Source: Pilatotrama ljubarskyi
Lineage: Eukaryota; Basidiomycota; Agaricomycetes; Polyporales; Polyporaceae
Assembly: GCA_022385805.1 (NCBI GenBank)
Contig: MU277713.1
Location: 184,804-248,803, forward strand
Reading direction: 5' to 3'
Length of the DNA: 64,000 nt
Positions within the stretch are counted from its first letter, which is position 1; each line of letters starts with the position of its first letter. The notes under the pieces are model-generated. The model was not told the DNA's origin and did not search any database. It saw nothing but the letters and a program-made list of their open reading frames with translations. A program made the position numbers and the translations under genes. This document shows, one piece after another, positions 37,250-48,407 of the stretch.

Positions 37250-38926
37250 ATGCACTTCCACAGCTGGCTACCACTGGCCATCGCCCTCACGCCTTCATTG
37301 GCGTCGGCGGCACTATTCCCGTCCGACACCGTCGTCAAGATGCTCGACGCGAAGGATTGGAAGAAAGTGATGAAGGAGAACGTACGTGCCGCATCTCGAT
37401 GGCTCTCTTCCACGTGTGCTATAGCACCCTGTGCGCGGATCCTCTGCTCGAGACTGTCGCCTGGCGTGTCGCAGCCGTTCGAGTGTGCACGCCCGTGGTG
37501 GACGCGATAGCGCCCGCGTGCATCCGGATGGTTTTACTGACTTACCCTGGTTTACAGGCCACCTCCGTTGTTGCTTTCGTCGCGCCATGGTGCGGAGTAA
37601 GTCATCTGTTTGACCATCTTCCAAGTCCTTGCACTCTCTGACATCCGGAGCAGCACTGTCAGCAGATGGCGCCTGAGTACAGTCAGGCCGCGCTTGGCGT
37701 ATACCCGATGATCCCGTTCTACGCTGTGGACTGCGACAAACAGAGCAACAAGCGGTTATGCGCAGAGCAGGGCGTGCAAGGCTTCCCGACGCTGAAGGCA
37801 TGTCTCCCACATTGTGCGGCTAAGCGCCGTATTAACGCGTCTTGGCGACCCTAGCTATTTCCGCGCGGTAAAGATATGAAGCCCCTCGACTTCGATTACC
37901 CAACGCGCACGGCCAGTGCGTTCTACTACTGGGCGTCACGGAATATCCCACACAAGGTGAAGAAGATCTACCATCTCGAAGACCTCCCGGCGTGGGTGGA
38001 GTCGGTGCGTTCCCCCTCTTCTGCCGCCGGCATAGTCCTAATCTGGCCGCTTGGCTAGAACATCAACGAACCCCGCGCGTTGCTCCTCAACCAAGGGAAG
38101 CACATACCTCTCCTGTGGCAGACGCTCGGGAACAAGTACAGGGACCAAATAACCTTCGCCGTCCACCGCGACCGCTACGGCACGAGCTCTCTGAAGATGG
38201 GTCTTGAGAAGGGCCCTGCGAAGTCTGCGAAGGTCCTCTATTACCCCCCAGGCTCAAAAGACTATGTCCGCTACTACGGTGAGCGATGCCGTCCTCGTTA
38301 CGTTTGACCGGCTCGTTCATACTTCTTCTTCTTCAGGCGTGCAGAAGCACGAGCCGCTCTCGAAGTTCTTCGACTCTATCCTTGACGGCACCCTGGATCT
38401 CGAGGCCCTCGCCAGAGAGGCGCCTCCGGTAGAAGAGGAGGTCCTGGACGAGCGCGAAAAGGAAATCGAGCGTCAGCAGGAAGAGCAGCGCATGAAGCTC
38501 GCACACGGCGGCTACAACGACATGATCGACTTCGAAGAGGCGATGAAGGCTGGCATCAATCCTCATGCCTCCGGAGGGCACGGCGGTGCGCACGGGGAGA
38601 TACCCAAAAAGGCAGCCCACGAGGGGAAGAAGGAAGAGGAGGACCCAATCCGTCGGATACTGAAGCATCAAGAGGAGGAGGCGAAGAAGGAGGCGGAGAG
38701 ACCCAAGATGGCGCAGACTGGCGACGGTGCACAGATCGTCTTCGACCCTGCAGAGACCAGCCACCCCAAGACACCCGTCGCGGGTGAGTCTGCAGCGCCG
38801 ACTGATGACTCTTCACCGTCGTCGTCTGTCGCCGAGGAGGCGCCGGCGGCGGCCACGGAGGGGACGACTTCGGCCAGTTCGGCAGCTGCTGAGGAGACCA
38901 GGGGACACGTCACCGATGAGCTATGA
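37250..38926 (+). CDS. ER protein disulfide isomerase with one CGHC site and charged tail
   Basis: ATG 37250 begins a signal peptide (MHFHSWLPLAIALTPSLASA). A thioredoxin domain follows: VVKMLDAKDWKKVMKEN, then after an intron VVAFVAPWCG. A further intron sits exactly inside the active site, and splicing restores WCGHC (CGHCQQMAPEYSQ). VDCDKQSNKRLCAEQGVQGF precedes the cis-Pro of GFPTLK. A second, redox-inactive thioredoxin-like part has NEPRALLLNQGKHIPLLW and SAKVLYYPPGSKDYVRYY. The C-terminus is a long Glu/Lys-rich helix-prone extension (REKEIERQQEEQRMKLA) and a Ser/Ala tail ending TDEL at 38926, an ER-retention signal. It should oxidise or isomerise disulfides of secreted proteins. The roughly 190-residue charged extension is unusual for Mpd1/P5-type enzymes. 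Confidence 0.93.
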
Positions 38927-40176
38927 TCGTGCATCGCCGCGTGTTCGTTCCGCTAAACTCGCTCTGTGGGTGGACGGCCGTTTCTGTGTAAATTATCTCC
39001 GGCTTCTCAGATCGAAACGTTTCTCTTCAGAGCTTATTGGACCGAACAGTTGGCTTCTCCATGACCAACGAGGCGGACTGCTACTGCCTAGCCAAGGTCT
39101 ATCGACAGCTTGGTGCTCTAGGTTCGCCCCTGGATGGGACGCGATGCACGCGAACATGAGGGTAAAGCGAAACCTGGAAGGGATGATCGATTCTGTAAGC
39201 GATATGAATTCCTCCGGTCTGTCATTTATGACTTCGTGGCGCCGACGAGCGGCAAAGAGGGCATAGGTTCCAGTGACAGTGTAATCGCGTGCAGCCACAT
39301 TCCACCTGGGCGTCCGGTCGTCCAGAGTGTGGGGCCCGCTACTTCGTTGTACACACATTCGGCCTGTGTTGTCTCGCACAATGCGGTGCAGGTTCGCAGT
39401 TCCGCGGTCAGCGACTCCCATTCCGAGGTTGATGGGTGCGGAACGCGGGAGACGATCATCCTCTGCGGGAGGGATCTTCCACTGCGCGACAGATTTGAAG
39501 ATCTGGATTGCGTTTGCTGGTCGGTGGCTTTGCTGCATAATCCTCTCTTGGCGTGTCCGGCATTCCAGAAGATATTCCACAATGCTCCTGTGCGTCGAAG
39601 TCCGCAAGCATGCCAGTGACCTTCGCCTCATGTGAGCCGTTCCCGACCTTTGTTATCGATCGCGTGGTGACGTTCTTGGGCAGGCGCGCGGGCTGCTTGC
39701 GCGAGGTCGCTTATGTTCATATGTCCAGTTCCCGTCCCACGAGCATGGATCTCCTCTCAAGACGTGTTTCTGACGAGTTGGTCAGGGTCCGCTGTGCGAG
39801 TCACACTGAGATGCACTATATGAGAATTCATCAGCGGCGCAGAAGCGCGTTCCGCTGACTCCCTCTCACATAACTGAACCCTCCTGTCTCATGCAGTTAC
39901 TTCATTGCCAGATGAGTGTCGGGCCGGAGCCATCCTCCAACATCCTCAGCGGAGAGCCTGCAAGGGCTCATCGTCGAGCCGATCCTCGAGCCTCGCGTTT
40001 GCGTAGGCCATTGCCATGACCAAAGCCATGCTGCCCCGATAGGACGATCCAACTGAGGAAGTCGGGCACAGCCAGTCGGGTCGGTATAAGAGGAGGCGAA
40101 GAAAGGCTCAAATGAGGTAGCGCCATCGGCAGCCATCCACTTCAAGTCTACGGCACTCGCCTCCGACATCGACGAC
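38927..40176. other. No supported gene; overlapping opposed open frames
   Basis: Two ATG-started frames overlap on opposite strands (minus 38993-39631, 212 codons; plus 39134-39619, 161 codons). Neither has recognisable motifs, splice signals or composition typical of the neighbours, so I cannot choose one. The disulfide-isomerase 3' end must lie at the left. Confidence 0.4.
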
Positions 40177-40651
40177 ATGGAACAGCATCAGCATAGGTTT
40201 CGCGTCAACCCTGTCAAGTCATACTCCGAGCGCATGACAGAGACGCGCTCCGAGTTGCGCCGATATGTCAGGGAGAAGCTCTGTAAGCCTTTTGTTCTCG
40301 ATGTGGAACTTTTGAGTGGGATCACGCTTCTGACTTTCCATAACAGGCGAGATCACCGGTGAACCCAACGCGCAAATGCGATGGAGCCGACACGCCTACC
40401 TCAAGGACGTTGTCTCCCGCTATCGCGTTCGCATAGAGGGTTGGCCCTTGGCAGATGTCCCGTTCAAGAACCTCAGCGACGTCCCGAACTTGGGAAAGCT
40501 CGACGTTCTTCTGCGCGGCTGGAGAGAAGGAACAATCTACTTCCGTGCCATCGACGACGCAGAGTTCCATGCGATGATGGCAGACCCCTCTCCATGGGTT
40601 GGCCCGCTAGAGGGAGACATCCAGGAAGCCGAGCCTGCTGAAGAGGCCTGA
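40177..40651 (+). CDS. Small protein with a GWP-PFxNLS motif of a repetitive basidiomycete family
   Basis: ATG 40177 opens MEQHQHRFRVNPVKSYSERM and a basic helix (ELRRYVREKL). One intron (donor GTAAGC, acceptor near 40346) joins to EITGEPNAQMRWSRHAYLKD, then VVSRYRVRIEGWPLADVPF and KNLSDVPNLGKLDVLLRGWR, ending at 40651 with an acidic EAEPAEEA tail. The pattern Y-x-V-x-x-x-GWP-x-x-x-PF-x-N-x-S with a following short helix recurs, as I recall, in high-copy basidiomycete genes, including ones near transposon families; that link is from memory and not tested here. Function is unknown. The intact splice site and open frame suggest it is expressed. Confidence 0.58.
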
Positions 40652-42264
40652 AGGCGGCGTCCCGCACAGGTGAGCACTCTCGTATACCTGGTAAGTGTGA
40701 ACGAAGCTGAGACGGCAATCCGTTAGCACCATGTACTACCACCAATTTCCGTTTCTTGGCCCACATGTTTTCTACGGCTTCTTTGCACGTGTCTTCGCAT
40801 GTATTGGCTGTCCCGTGATATCTCCGCGTGTACATTGTCATTGACCCAATCGTCTATATGCTGTTGCTGCCGCCAATCTTTAAATACTAGTATTCACTGA
40901 CCAGCCGATTACTTCGCGTACCTTAGCCATCGTATGGATTGTGGTTTTCTGAGAGCCAGTCTGAATGCGCTATGACACGCTCACCTGCGGTCGTCCTACG
41001 CATGTACTTCCGAGTTTCTCCGTTCGCTCGGACTTGACTGCGTCCGATTGGAGCATGGTTATGAATCAACAACATACGCATGCCCGAAGCATCCTGGGCA
41101 ACTATTTACGACACTTCTCCTTCAAATCTTCAGCAAAGTGGCTACGCGAGCGGTTTGATGGTCATCGTGTCGAGTGCGACGCTGTACGCAGCCCTCGGAG
41201 TAGCGGTTGCTTAGGGTATGAGTACACCTCCTTTGGGAGAGGTACTGCCATTGCGGGGCAAGCCAAACACATCAACTTGGGAGGCAGAAGAGAACGCGAC
41301 CAACGCTATGTCAAGCCCACGATCAGAAATGCGCACTGCACCCAGAACGCACATGGACCGCGATTGCAGTGGGGGCTAGGCGCGCAGCCGGCGGGCCGCG
41401 CGAACTTGTAGCAACGATTGAATTCAATGGCCGTAGGCCAGCATCAGCATGTGCGCACGCGCGGATAACACCGTGAGTGCGTGGGTTGATACCGACCGCG
41501 TGTCTCCGGTCAATCTTAGGAACAGGTAGCCGCTAATTTCCTGGAAAGGCGACGGGCACGCTATGGCTTCAGGGTGTGTGTTCGGCTGAGGAAGGCTCAA
41601 GGCTCACGGGCAACATACATGCTTACACTCTTACTTGCGACATCTTGTTATATGCGCGGGTCGGGAAAGCGTCGAGAGGGAGAGAATGTTGACCTGAGAA
41701 GTACCATACCACCGTGGCAGTCCGTGCGCAGTGGCGAAGCGTGGTCTAGGAGCCAGAAGGCCCTGTGCTCTGGAAGGTCGACGTGAGCTCGTAAGCAGAT
41801 CGATACCAGGATAGGCGTAGCCTATTGTAAGCGGTCTGTTCGAACCCGCAATTATCTTCTCGACCCAGAATACGAAGCATGAACCCAGACGCAGATTGCT
41901 AGCGGTCTCGATGGAGGCTGTTGGTGCCTTTGAATCGGATTGTGAACGGCTCGTCCAACCGTGACTGACGACAGACCGGGGGAAGCGATGGCGCACCGCA
42001 AATTCGTAACTGTGTGGGGCCCAGGTCCCGAAGCCTACGGAGTCTCGCCACCACAACGTGGCTGAACGCCCACCAGAGACTCGTGCAGACCACCGAGGAG
42101 ACGACAGCCTCGATCCACATGACATGGGGATATCGGCGGCACACCCAGACCGACAGACCCACACAATCGGACAATCGACCGTCAACTGTCCAGACCCACT
42201 CTCCAGCACACAGCGGCACACATTGCGAGTTAAATTATCGAACGAGACGATAACAGCGGAAGAT
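40652..42264. other. Gene-poor stretch, 1.6 kb
   Basis: No gene is supported. A long minus-strand frame (41631-42431, 266 codons) overlaps the STT3 3' end in another frame and has shadow-like Arg/Ser/Trp composition. The right end holds the STT3 3' untranslated region. Confidence 0.5.
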
Positions 42265-45253
42265 CTACGCAGCAGCTTTTCGCCTAGCCAGCGGCTTGGT
42301 CTTCTTCCTCTTCTTGCCGTGCTCAAAGGCGTTCGCACTCTTGAGGTCGCGGCCCAGGGGGTCCTCCTTCTTGACCTGGTAGATTCGGACCTGGACCTGC
42401 GGTCAGCGAGTCCACCATGTTGTAGAAGCAATACGAAGCGTACAATCCAGTTTTCCGACGTGAAGGCCTCATCTGCGGAGCAGGGAAAGGGTCAGCGTGG
42501 CGATAACGAGGTGGTACTGTTCTAGGAGCTCACCCAGGTGGTCGAGAGTAGGGCCCGTCTTCGGCACCTGCTGACCACGCACGCGGTCGACCGCCTGGTT
42601 GCCCCCGAATAACTCCGCGAAGCTAGCAAGCATATCATTAGCACGCCGCAAACACGCACATCCACTGAGCCGCGGCCAACGCACCGGTAGTATGACATTT
42701 TGTACATGAGGCTGTTCTTCATGGCCGGAGGTGCGGCATCATCGATCCTGTACTCTCCCTTGGGCGTGAAGTAGTTGGGCTCTTGTATCTCGTCCGGCCA
42801 GACTCCCTGGGCGATGCGGACCATCCAAAGGAACTTGTTGATATCGTCTCCGGAGTAGCCGATCAGACCTCCGAAGATGATCAGGACGTAGTCGACGTCG
42901 TGCTTGCGCAGAATGGGGTATGCGACTTCCTCGGGACTAGACATCGCCTTTCCTACGGTAGCGATGTGCGCTGATAGCGGGACGTGCGTCAGAAAATTTA
43001 CCTACAAGCATCAAGCAGGCAGGTCGTGGAGCCAGCCACTCACTGTTGTTCCAGGTATTGTTGTCGACAAGTGTGGGCCTGTCAGCCATCCCGGCGATCT
43101 GGTATCCGTAGTCCCACCAGCTCATGACCACCGCGTCTTGAGGCGTGTTCTGCCGCAGCCAGTAGTATGCCTCGCGGAAGTCATCAATGATGTGCTGGCT
43201 TCCATCGGGGTTTGTGGACGCGAGGACTACGGACGGAGACGAGTATGCGCTCGATGTGACGTAAGTGCAGTGGAGGACGAAGAATAGGAGCATGCCAAAG
43301 GCGTTGAAGATGACGAGTGCCCTTGTGTCCAGGCCGAAGATCCCGCGCGGCTTGTCGCCCTTAGCCGACGGCGAAATCGCTGCGAAGACGCCAGACGCCA
43401 AGCCACCAGACGGAGAATCTGCAGATGTAGTCTTCTTGCCCTTCTTGCTGGAGCCAGTTGGAGCTGTGGCTGCGGCTGCGGGTATGCTGCTCGCGGGAGA
43501 CTCTGTAGCGGGGTCTGGTTCCGTCGATGACGCAACATCCTCCGACACCGCGGGCTCGACGGGGTCAACGTACGTGTCCAACAGCGAGGACAACGCGACG
43601 GCAGCAGCTACACAGACCACAGGGGTGAGCGTCAACATCAGCCGTACCATGACGCCAGCGAAGTAGCTTGCGACCACAGCATAGATGATGACGAAGACAT
43701 GCTCGTCGCGCAATTCCCGGAAGCAGAGGACCACTCCTGCGGGGAACAAGAAAATGAGGAATTGCAGATCCATAAAGAACGAGGGCCATGCGGTGGGCTG
43801 ATGCTCGGAGACAGAAGCGATGATAGGGATGTATCTGAAAGGAGCGATGGGTGAGTTCCAGGACCCCGGCCAAAAGCGGGAAGCTCACTTCTTGGCGTAG
43901 CCCGTATCCCAGAGCGAGTAAAAGCGACCGGTCCACGGGGCGATCCACCCCTTGTATGTCAGACCACCGAAGGCAACGACACCGAGGGCACCAATGACTA
44001 CGACTGAGCCATAGAGAATGCTCTGGAACTGCTTGGACGATACGTGGGTGCGGACCAGTTCGGCAAATGCAATGATCTGCAGGAGACCGAAGACGCCTGA
44101 GAGGACCGACAGGTCACATCAATACAGACGACGACGACGATCACAATGACTCACCCAACGCCGCCATATGCTCACTCGTACGTACGGGCTGGAATCCAAC
44201 GAAGGGAACTTGCATACTAGCCAGCGTGCCAATCGCGTACCAAGATGAGTACGCGACGTAAAGACGGCTGCTGAAGCGCCCCATTAGGACCAGCGTGAGT
44301 GCATGCAGGGGTATCATGTTGGTGATGAAAGCATAACCGCCTGGAAAATAATGAGTGCATGAGACACCGATCACTCCCAAAGACAGGCTTGGACAAACCC
44401 CAGGCAGCGACCATGTAAAAGTAGAACAGCGCGGTGAGCGTTCCAAAGAAGGCACTACCAGTCTTTAGAGCTTTGATCCAGCAGTAGAAAGTGAACATAA
44501 GCAAAAATATCGCGATAGCCTCGTTGTCATATGATCCCGCAACGGAACGGGAGATGTAGCCGGGCGCGATGCCGATGAATGCGGCGGCGAGGAGGCCTGC
44601 ACTTTCGTCCTTCAGCTCCTTCGTGAACCTGATGCCAAGTTAGTCTTCTTTCCAGCCCTACCATAGCGATACCTACATGTAGGTCGACCAGGCAGTCAAG
44701 GCGCTAAATCCAGGAGCGAGCAGGACACATATGTTGCGAATATCCACGGGGAGATGGAGGGCGTGAAGAACGTTGTAGATGACACCGCTAGTCGCCATCA
44801 AGCCGGGATAGATGGTGCCTCCCACGACACGTCCAAGAGGATACCAGGCGGTGGGGTCAAACCAGTTCCAGAACGCCTGAGGCAGATATTGCTTCAGCCC
44901 GAGCAAGCAGCCGATCGGGGCGGTACTCACGTAGAATCCTTTCTCAGCCAGGACCCTCGTAGCCCGACTGGCGTTCACCGGAGCTCAGCCTCAGTGAAGG
45001 ACAATGATTCCCACAAACTCACTAGTTGAACCACGGGTCGCTGGACAATTCAGTTAGCTTCAGAAAGCAGCAGAGAGCTACAGTCATCAACTCACAATTC
45101 ATGGATAATGCTCTCGAAGTTTATGACCGCAAACAACCGCGACGCAATTGCAGCACCTGAGATGAGGGCGAGAGCGATGATGCGCAGTAGCGAGGACGTG
45201 TTCGCCACCGTCGCTGGCGACAGGTTGCTCGGGAGTGAGTAGGCCAACGGCAT
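42265..45253 (-). CDS. STT3: Oligosaccharyltransferase catalytic subunit Stt3
   Basis: Stt3 transfers the lipid-linked glycan to Asn in N-x-S/T sites in the ER lumen. ATG 45253 begins [20 protein letters not shown], the first membrane helix follows, and exons join to the first catalytic Asp motif [16 protein letters not shown]. Many membrane segments follow, with [15 protein letters not shown] and [21 protein letters not shown] variable lumenal insert rich in Pro/Ala/Ser (about 43350-43550) precedes the WWDYG site ([20 protein letters not shown]) and VDNNTWNN. The DK-type motif region reads [20 protein letters not shown]. The tail ends [19 protein letters not shown] at 42265, a di-basic-rich end typical of ER residents. 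About ten short introns. The gene is complete, and its start faces the SNARE gene across 314 bp. Confidence 0.98.
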
Positions 45254-45567
45254 GGCCGGTGTCGGGACGCGTTGCGCGTCGAAGACGAAGGCCGAGATTG
45301 AGGAGGAAAGGGTAGGAAATGAGCGAGATGGGGGACTTGGGCGCAGCCTGCAGCAGTACTGACGCGCTTGACACGTCGCGCTGCTATTCTGGGAACCACG
45401 TGCGCTTGCTGCGCGACACAACGGGCGTCTACTCCTACTTCGTCCTTGCACTGCACACTCACCCTCAACCTGTGCACTACGACTCTCCTCACCGTCTCGC
45501 CATCTCTGTTGCCTCTATTCTCCACTGTCGCATAATACTGAGACGTCTGTAATCTCTTGGCCGCACC
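45254..45567. promoter_or_regulatory. Divergent promoter between STT3 and the SNARE gene
   Basis: Two conserved secretory-pathway genes start back to back 314 bp apart, so this space holds both promoters. The plus strand is pyrimidine-rich before 45568 and no clear TATA element is visible. Confidence 0.5.
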
Positions 45568-46029
45568 ATGTCTTCCTCTCGAGACCGCGTGGAGGACACC
45601 TACGAGCTCCAGAATGACCAGAGGTTGGAGGACCTGCATTCCAAACTACGAACGTTGCGTGGTGTACGCCGAGATCATGTACGTTTCTCTACATGCGTTG
45701 ATGTCTAGCCGTTAGGTCACTTCAGATATCTATGACGACGTAGAGAGGCAAAACTCGGCACTGGACACCGCTGTGAGTCTCTCACGAACTGTCATATCAA
45801 GTTCCCTTCGCTCAATGCCTCTCTTATCCGGTTACCATAGCGAGATGCCTTTTCGTCCTTTGGCTCATCACTGGCACAATCATCACGCCGTGCCGGTCAG
45901 GCGTTCGGCATAGGACCTGGAGGCGTCAAGCAGTGGAGAACAATCGGTTACTGTGCTGCCGCCTTGATTGGGCTCTGGATATTGTGGAAGATTATGTCGT
46001 GGTTCTGGGTTTCAACTCCAACGCCATGA
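45568..46029 (+). CDS. Bet1/Sft1-type Qc-SNARE
   Basis: ATG 45568 gives MSSSRDRVEDTYELQNDQRL, then a SNARE coiled coil EDLHSKLRTLRG. A 52-nt intron with donor GTACGC joins to VTSDIYDDVERQNSALDTA, which puts DIYDDV at the zero-layer region. After a second intron come RDAFSSFGSSLAQSSRRAGQ and a C-terminal membrane anchor IGYCAAALIGLWILWKIMSW, ending at 46029. The size of about 115 residues is right for a small ER-Golgi or Golgi SNARE. Bet1 versus Sft1 cannot be separated by eye. An alternative donor 18 nt downstream would insert six residues into the heptads and is less likely. Confidence 0.86.
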
Positions 46030-46491
46030 CATCGTTATGCTGGGACGCTATGCATGTATAGTACTTGCCGTTCGCATGCTATTGTATACCCGTTTCCTTG
46101 GTCTTGACATATTGATATTGTAAGTAGCCCAACAGACACCGGTGCAGCTCGCTGCATGCCTGAAGAAAGCCTGTTACTCCTTATAGAGTATATCGACGCG
46201 GAGCGGAGGGTCTGTGTTGCTCGACGGTCTCTTGCCAGCTTCTCTTTGCTGTGCACTGGCAGCAGTCGTATGCTCCATTCTCAATTTCTACGAGGATCTC
46301 GGGCTACGCAGTAACGCTCTGAGGTTAGGGTTCTGTAAAAGGTAACAATGATAACATACGCGCGTGTCCGTGTCCCGATCGGCGCCGCCACAGCGGCCTC
46401 AGCTTGCACGTCTCACGCACTCATTTGCTCTCATCTCTTGAGCTCGCTCTTCGTACCTTGTAGATCGACCATCTTTCTTATCGCGCACGAA
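46030..46491. other. Intergenic region before the UBX gene
   Basis: This 460-bp stretch holds the SNARE 3' end and the UBX promoter. The plus strand becomes pyrimidine-rich after 46380. No coding sequence is seen. Confidence 0.5.
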
Positions 46492-47998
46492 ATGTCAGAC
46501 AAGGATGTCCTGCTTTCTATGGGGTTTGATCCCGCCCGCGTTGAATGTCTGGCTCTCTCTCACGCGTCCGCGACGAATCTCTGACATTCGCGTACGTTTC
46601 TGGCATGCAGGGGCCTTGAAAGCTACAGGAAACCGCGGCCTGCAGCCAGCGATGGACTTCATACTCGAGAACGAGGGTAAACCCGTGCCCGATCTCTCGT
46701 CCGTTACTTCGTCTTCCGCAGCCTCTGCACCCGCACCGAGTGGCGGGGATGAGCCCATGGACGAGGATGACGAGGATCTTGAGGCGCTCAAAGCAGTTTA
46801 TGGCAAGAAGCTAGCAGGCGGATCGGGTGGGGCGACATCGGGTGGGGAAGGTAGCGCGGCCGGGGCGGAGGCGAAGAGCATCAAGTGCTCGCTGTGCGGT
46901 AAGACGTTCAAGAACGTTGACCTCGCGAACTACCATGCGGAGAAGAGCGGGCACGATCAGTTCGAAGAGTCCACGGAGGAGGTGCGCCTCTGTGACTATG
47001 CCTTCTGGGTTGCAAAAGCTGACTTGTTGGTCCTTGTGGGGTCATATAGATTAGGCCTTTAACGGAGGAAGAGAAGAAGCAGAAGCTTGCCGAACTTAAG
47101 GAGAAGCTTGCTGCTAAACGAGCGGCCAAGGCCAAGGAAGAGGCCAAGGCGAACCTCGCAAACGAGGCTATCCGCAGGAAGTCAGGCAAGGTGAGTGAGT
47201 GCTCTCTTGCAGTAAACACATAGCCGTAACAATCTTCTTCTACAGGACGTGAATCAACTTCGCGAGGAGTTGAAGCAGAAAGAGCTCCTTAAGGAAGCGG
47301 AGAAGAAGCGGAAAGGTGTGGTCAAAGTTATGGTGTCCCTTGTCCCTACAGGCGTCGCGTGCTGACAAGGTTGCCGAAGAGAAACTTGAGGACGCGAAGG
47401 CGCGTGCTGCCGTGAAGGCGCAAATTGAGGCCGACAAGAAAGCACGCGCCGAGAAGGCAGCCCGGGAGAAGGCCCTGCGGGAGGGGAAGGCACTGCCTGA
47501 GCAGTCCGCCCAAGCGGCAGCCCCCGCCGCGGCTGCGTCGACGGCCCCGAAGACGGCCAGCAAAGACTACCCGGAGACGCGGCTACAAATCCGCATGGCA
47601 AGCGGAGGACAGCCATACACCACTACGCTGCCGAGCGATGCGCGTGCGTGGTCTTGTTTTACTCCGATGGGAGCCGCGAAGCTGATGCCCCAGAACAGCC
47701 CTTCGCGAAGTTGCGGAGTTCCTGGCTGCACAAACCATGGCGGTGAATGTCGACACTGTCAAGTTCTCCCTGACCTTCCCAAGGTGCGCTGCGGCGGTCT
47801 CTCGATACCGCGAGCCGCACCGTATTAACGGACATATTGACATCTTGCAGGAAGACGTTCTCGCGCGATGACTTCTCGCGCTCGTTGCGGGATCTGGGAC
47901 TGACGCCTTCGGCGGTGAGTTTGACTCGATCTGCCGTTGGAGGGATACGTTCTGAATCCGAAGCGGGGGCGACGAAACAGGTCTTGATTGCCTCTTGA
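46492..47998 (+). CDS. UBA / C2H2 zinc finger / UBX protein (Cdc48 cofactor)
   Basis: ATG 46492 begins a UBA domain (DVLLSMGFDPARVEWALKAT) across a short intron. An acidic linker (DEPMDEDDEDLEALKAVYG) leads to a C2H2 finger (SIKCSLCGKTFKNVDLANYH then SGH). A long Lys/Glu/Ala coiled coil follows (LTEEEKKQKLAELKEKLAAK). The UBX domain has ETRLQIRMASGGQPY, ALREVAEFLAAQTM and SLTFP, and splicing supplies R to give the FPR loop that inserts into the Cdc48 N domain. It ends SLRDLGLTPSAVLIAS at 47998. UBA binds ubiquitin, so this should bring ubiquitinated clients to Cdc48, encoded at 19580-22405 in this window. About six introns; domain order matches SAKS1/UBXN1-like proteins with an added zinc finger. 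Confidence 0.95.
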
Positions 47999-48407
47999 GC
48001 CAGCAGCACTGATATTGATGCTGTCGCCCGTTGCGTCATGCCCATTCACCCGGGTTGAGTCTTTGTGAGTGCCGGGGAGTCGTTATACTGGAAAGCATTG
48101 TGTATTTCTACTACGTTGTCGAACGCGGTGTATGAAGAGGTCATAATAGCACGCCATGCGTTGCAAGGCACATGTATCTACGAGTGGCAGGATGCGGTTC
48201 CTGGCTGAGGGAATTCAGAATACCCATAATTGCTGGGCGCCTGGGATGCTGTTCTGGAGAGACGCTTGCCTGTTCCCACCGTGTGCCATCATCAGCATCA
48301 CTCCTTTTCGCTGCCAGAGATGCGCTCGCCTTCTCTTCCATCCCTCCATCCGCCTCCCAATGGCCCTCTGAGCCTGACCAGCCAGTCTCTCTCCTTGCTT
48401 TCGTTCT
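47999..48407. other. Intergenic region before the coiled-coil gene
   Basis: About 400 bp hold the UBX 3' end and a pyrimidine-rich plus-strand leader from 48290 to the start codon at 48408. Confidence 0.5.

Noticed and set aside
41631..42431. 266-codon minus-strand open frame
   Set aside because: It overlaps the STT3 C-terminal exon in another frame and has shadow-like Arg/Ser/Trp composition with no motif; STT3 explains the right end.
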